Source: Limnohabitans sp. T6-20 (GTDB lineage: Bacteria > Pseudomonadota > Gammaproteobacteria > Burkholderiales > Burkholderiaceae_C). Taken from it: a stretch of DNA of 64,000 bases. Below, in pieces: positions 63,977 through 64,000 of this stretch (positions are counted from its first letter, which is position 1; each line of letters begins with the position of its first letter). A program made the position numbers and the translations under genes. Location of the stretch: positions 364,501 to 428,500 of the forward strand of contig NZ_NERW01000001.1 of assembly GCF_003063505.1 (NCBI RefSeq), read 5' to 3'. A model generated the notes under the pieces. The model was not told the origin of the DNA. It saw only the letters and a program-made list of their open reading frames with translations, and did not search any database.

Positions 63977-64000
63977 GTCTTCACCAAATGCGATTGGCGG

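Overview
The window reads as chromosome from a GC-rich betaproteobacterium of the order Burkholderiales, most likely family Comamonadaceae (Limnohabitans/Rhodoferax-like). I infer this from the leuS-lptE-holA-proA gene order, the GshA type, the hpf-ptsN-hprK block next to fur, the codon use, and many REP-type palindromes of the form tgtgggagcgag...ctcgcgaat. I ran no database search. No rRNA, tRNA, CRISPR array, prophage or intact insertion sequence was recognised.

Layout. 1-3026: a TauABC/SsuABC-like importer (permease cut by the window edge) divergent from a Crp/Fnr-family regulator. 3027-3875: 3-hydroxyacyl-CoA dehydrogenase. 4009-7922: a locus for use of the cofactor PQQ, made of a TonB-dependent receptor that looks like the E. 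coli PQQ receptor PqqU (YncD), a small cytochrome c, and a secreted PQQ-type sugar/sorbosone dehydrogenase. 8238-10718: a glycosyltransferase and an AT-rich islet with a HEPN-like protein and a small secreted protein. 10815-12554: NodIJ-like ABC exporter. 12774-25977: housekeeping genes (psd, kup, gshA, proA, holA, lptE, leuS, exbD, exbB, dapB, bamE) with REP clusters between them. 26062-28434: fur, hprK, ptsN, hpf. 28680-38667: MFS, patatin, corA, mtnN, fadD, pntAB and a Nudix hydrolase.

38754-46391 is the most unusual part. A translationally coupled operon encodes a glucosaminidase-like protein, an MBOAT O-acyltransferase, a DHHW (AlgJ/AlgX-like) protein and an SGNH lipoprotein. It is flanked by a second, paralogous glucosaminidase-like gene, a LysM-SGNH gene and a lytic transglycosylase gene. 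No polysaccharide synthase is present, so an envelope O-acetylation system acting on peptidoglycan is a reasonable hypothesis.

46466-54981: mnmA, DUF3422, a TDT-family transporter, ssb, MFS and uvrA. 55046-62011: a glutaredoxin-like gene, then a Liv-type ABC importer operon ending in a GntR regulator and divergent from a hydantoin-racemase-like gene. Inverted repeats in the shared promoter are candidate operators. 62379-63941: a CYTH-domain protein and a LysR regulator. Coordinates use the most plausible start codon, so some CDS are shorter than the longest open frame.
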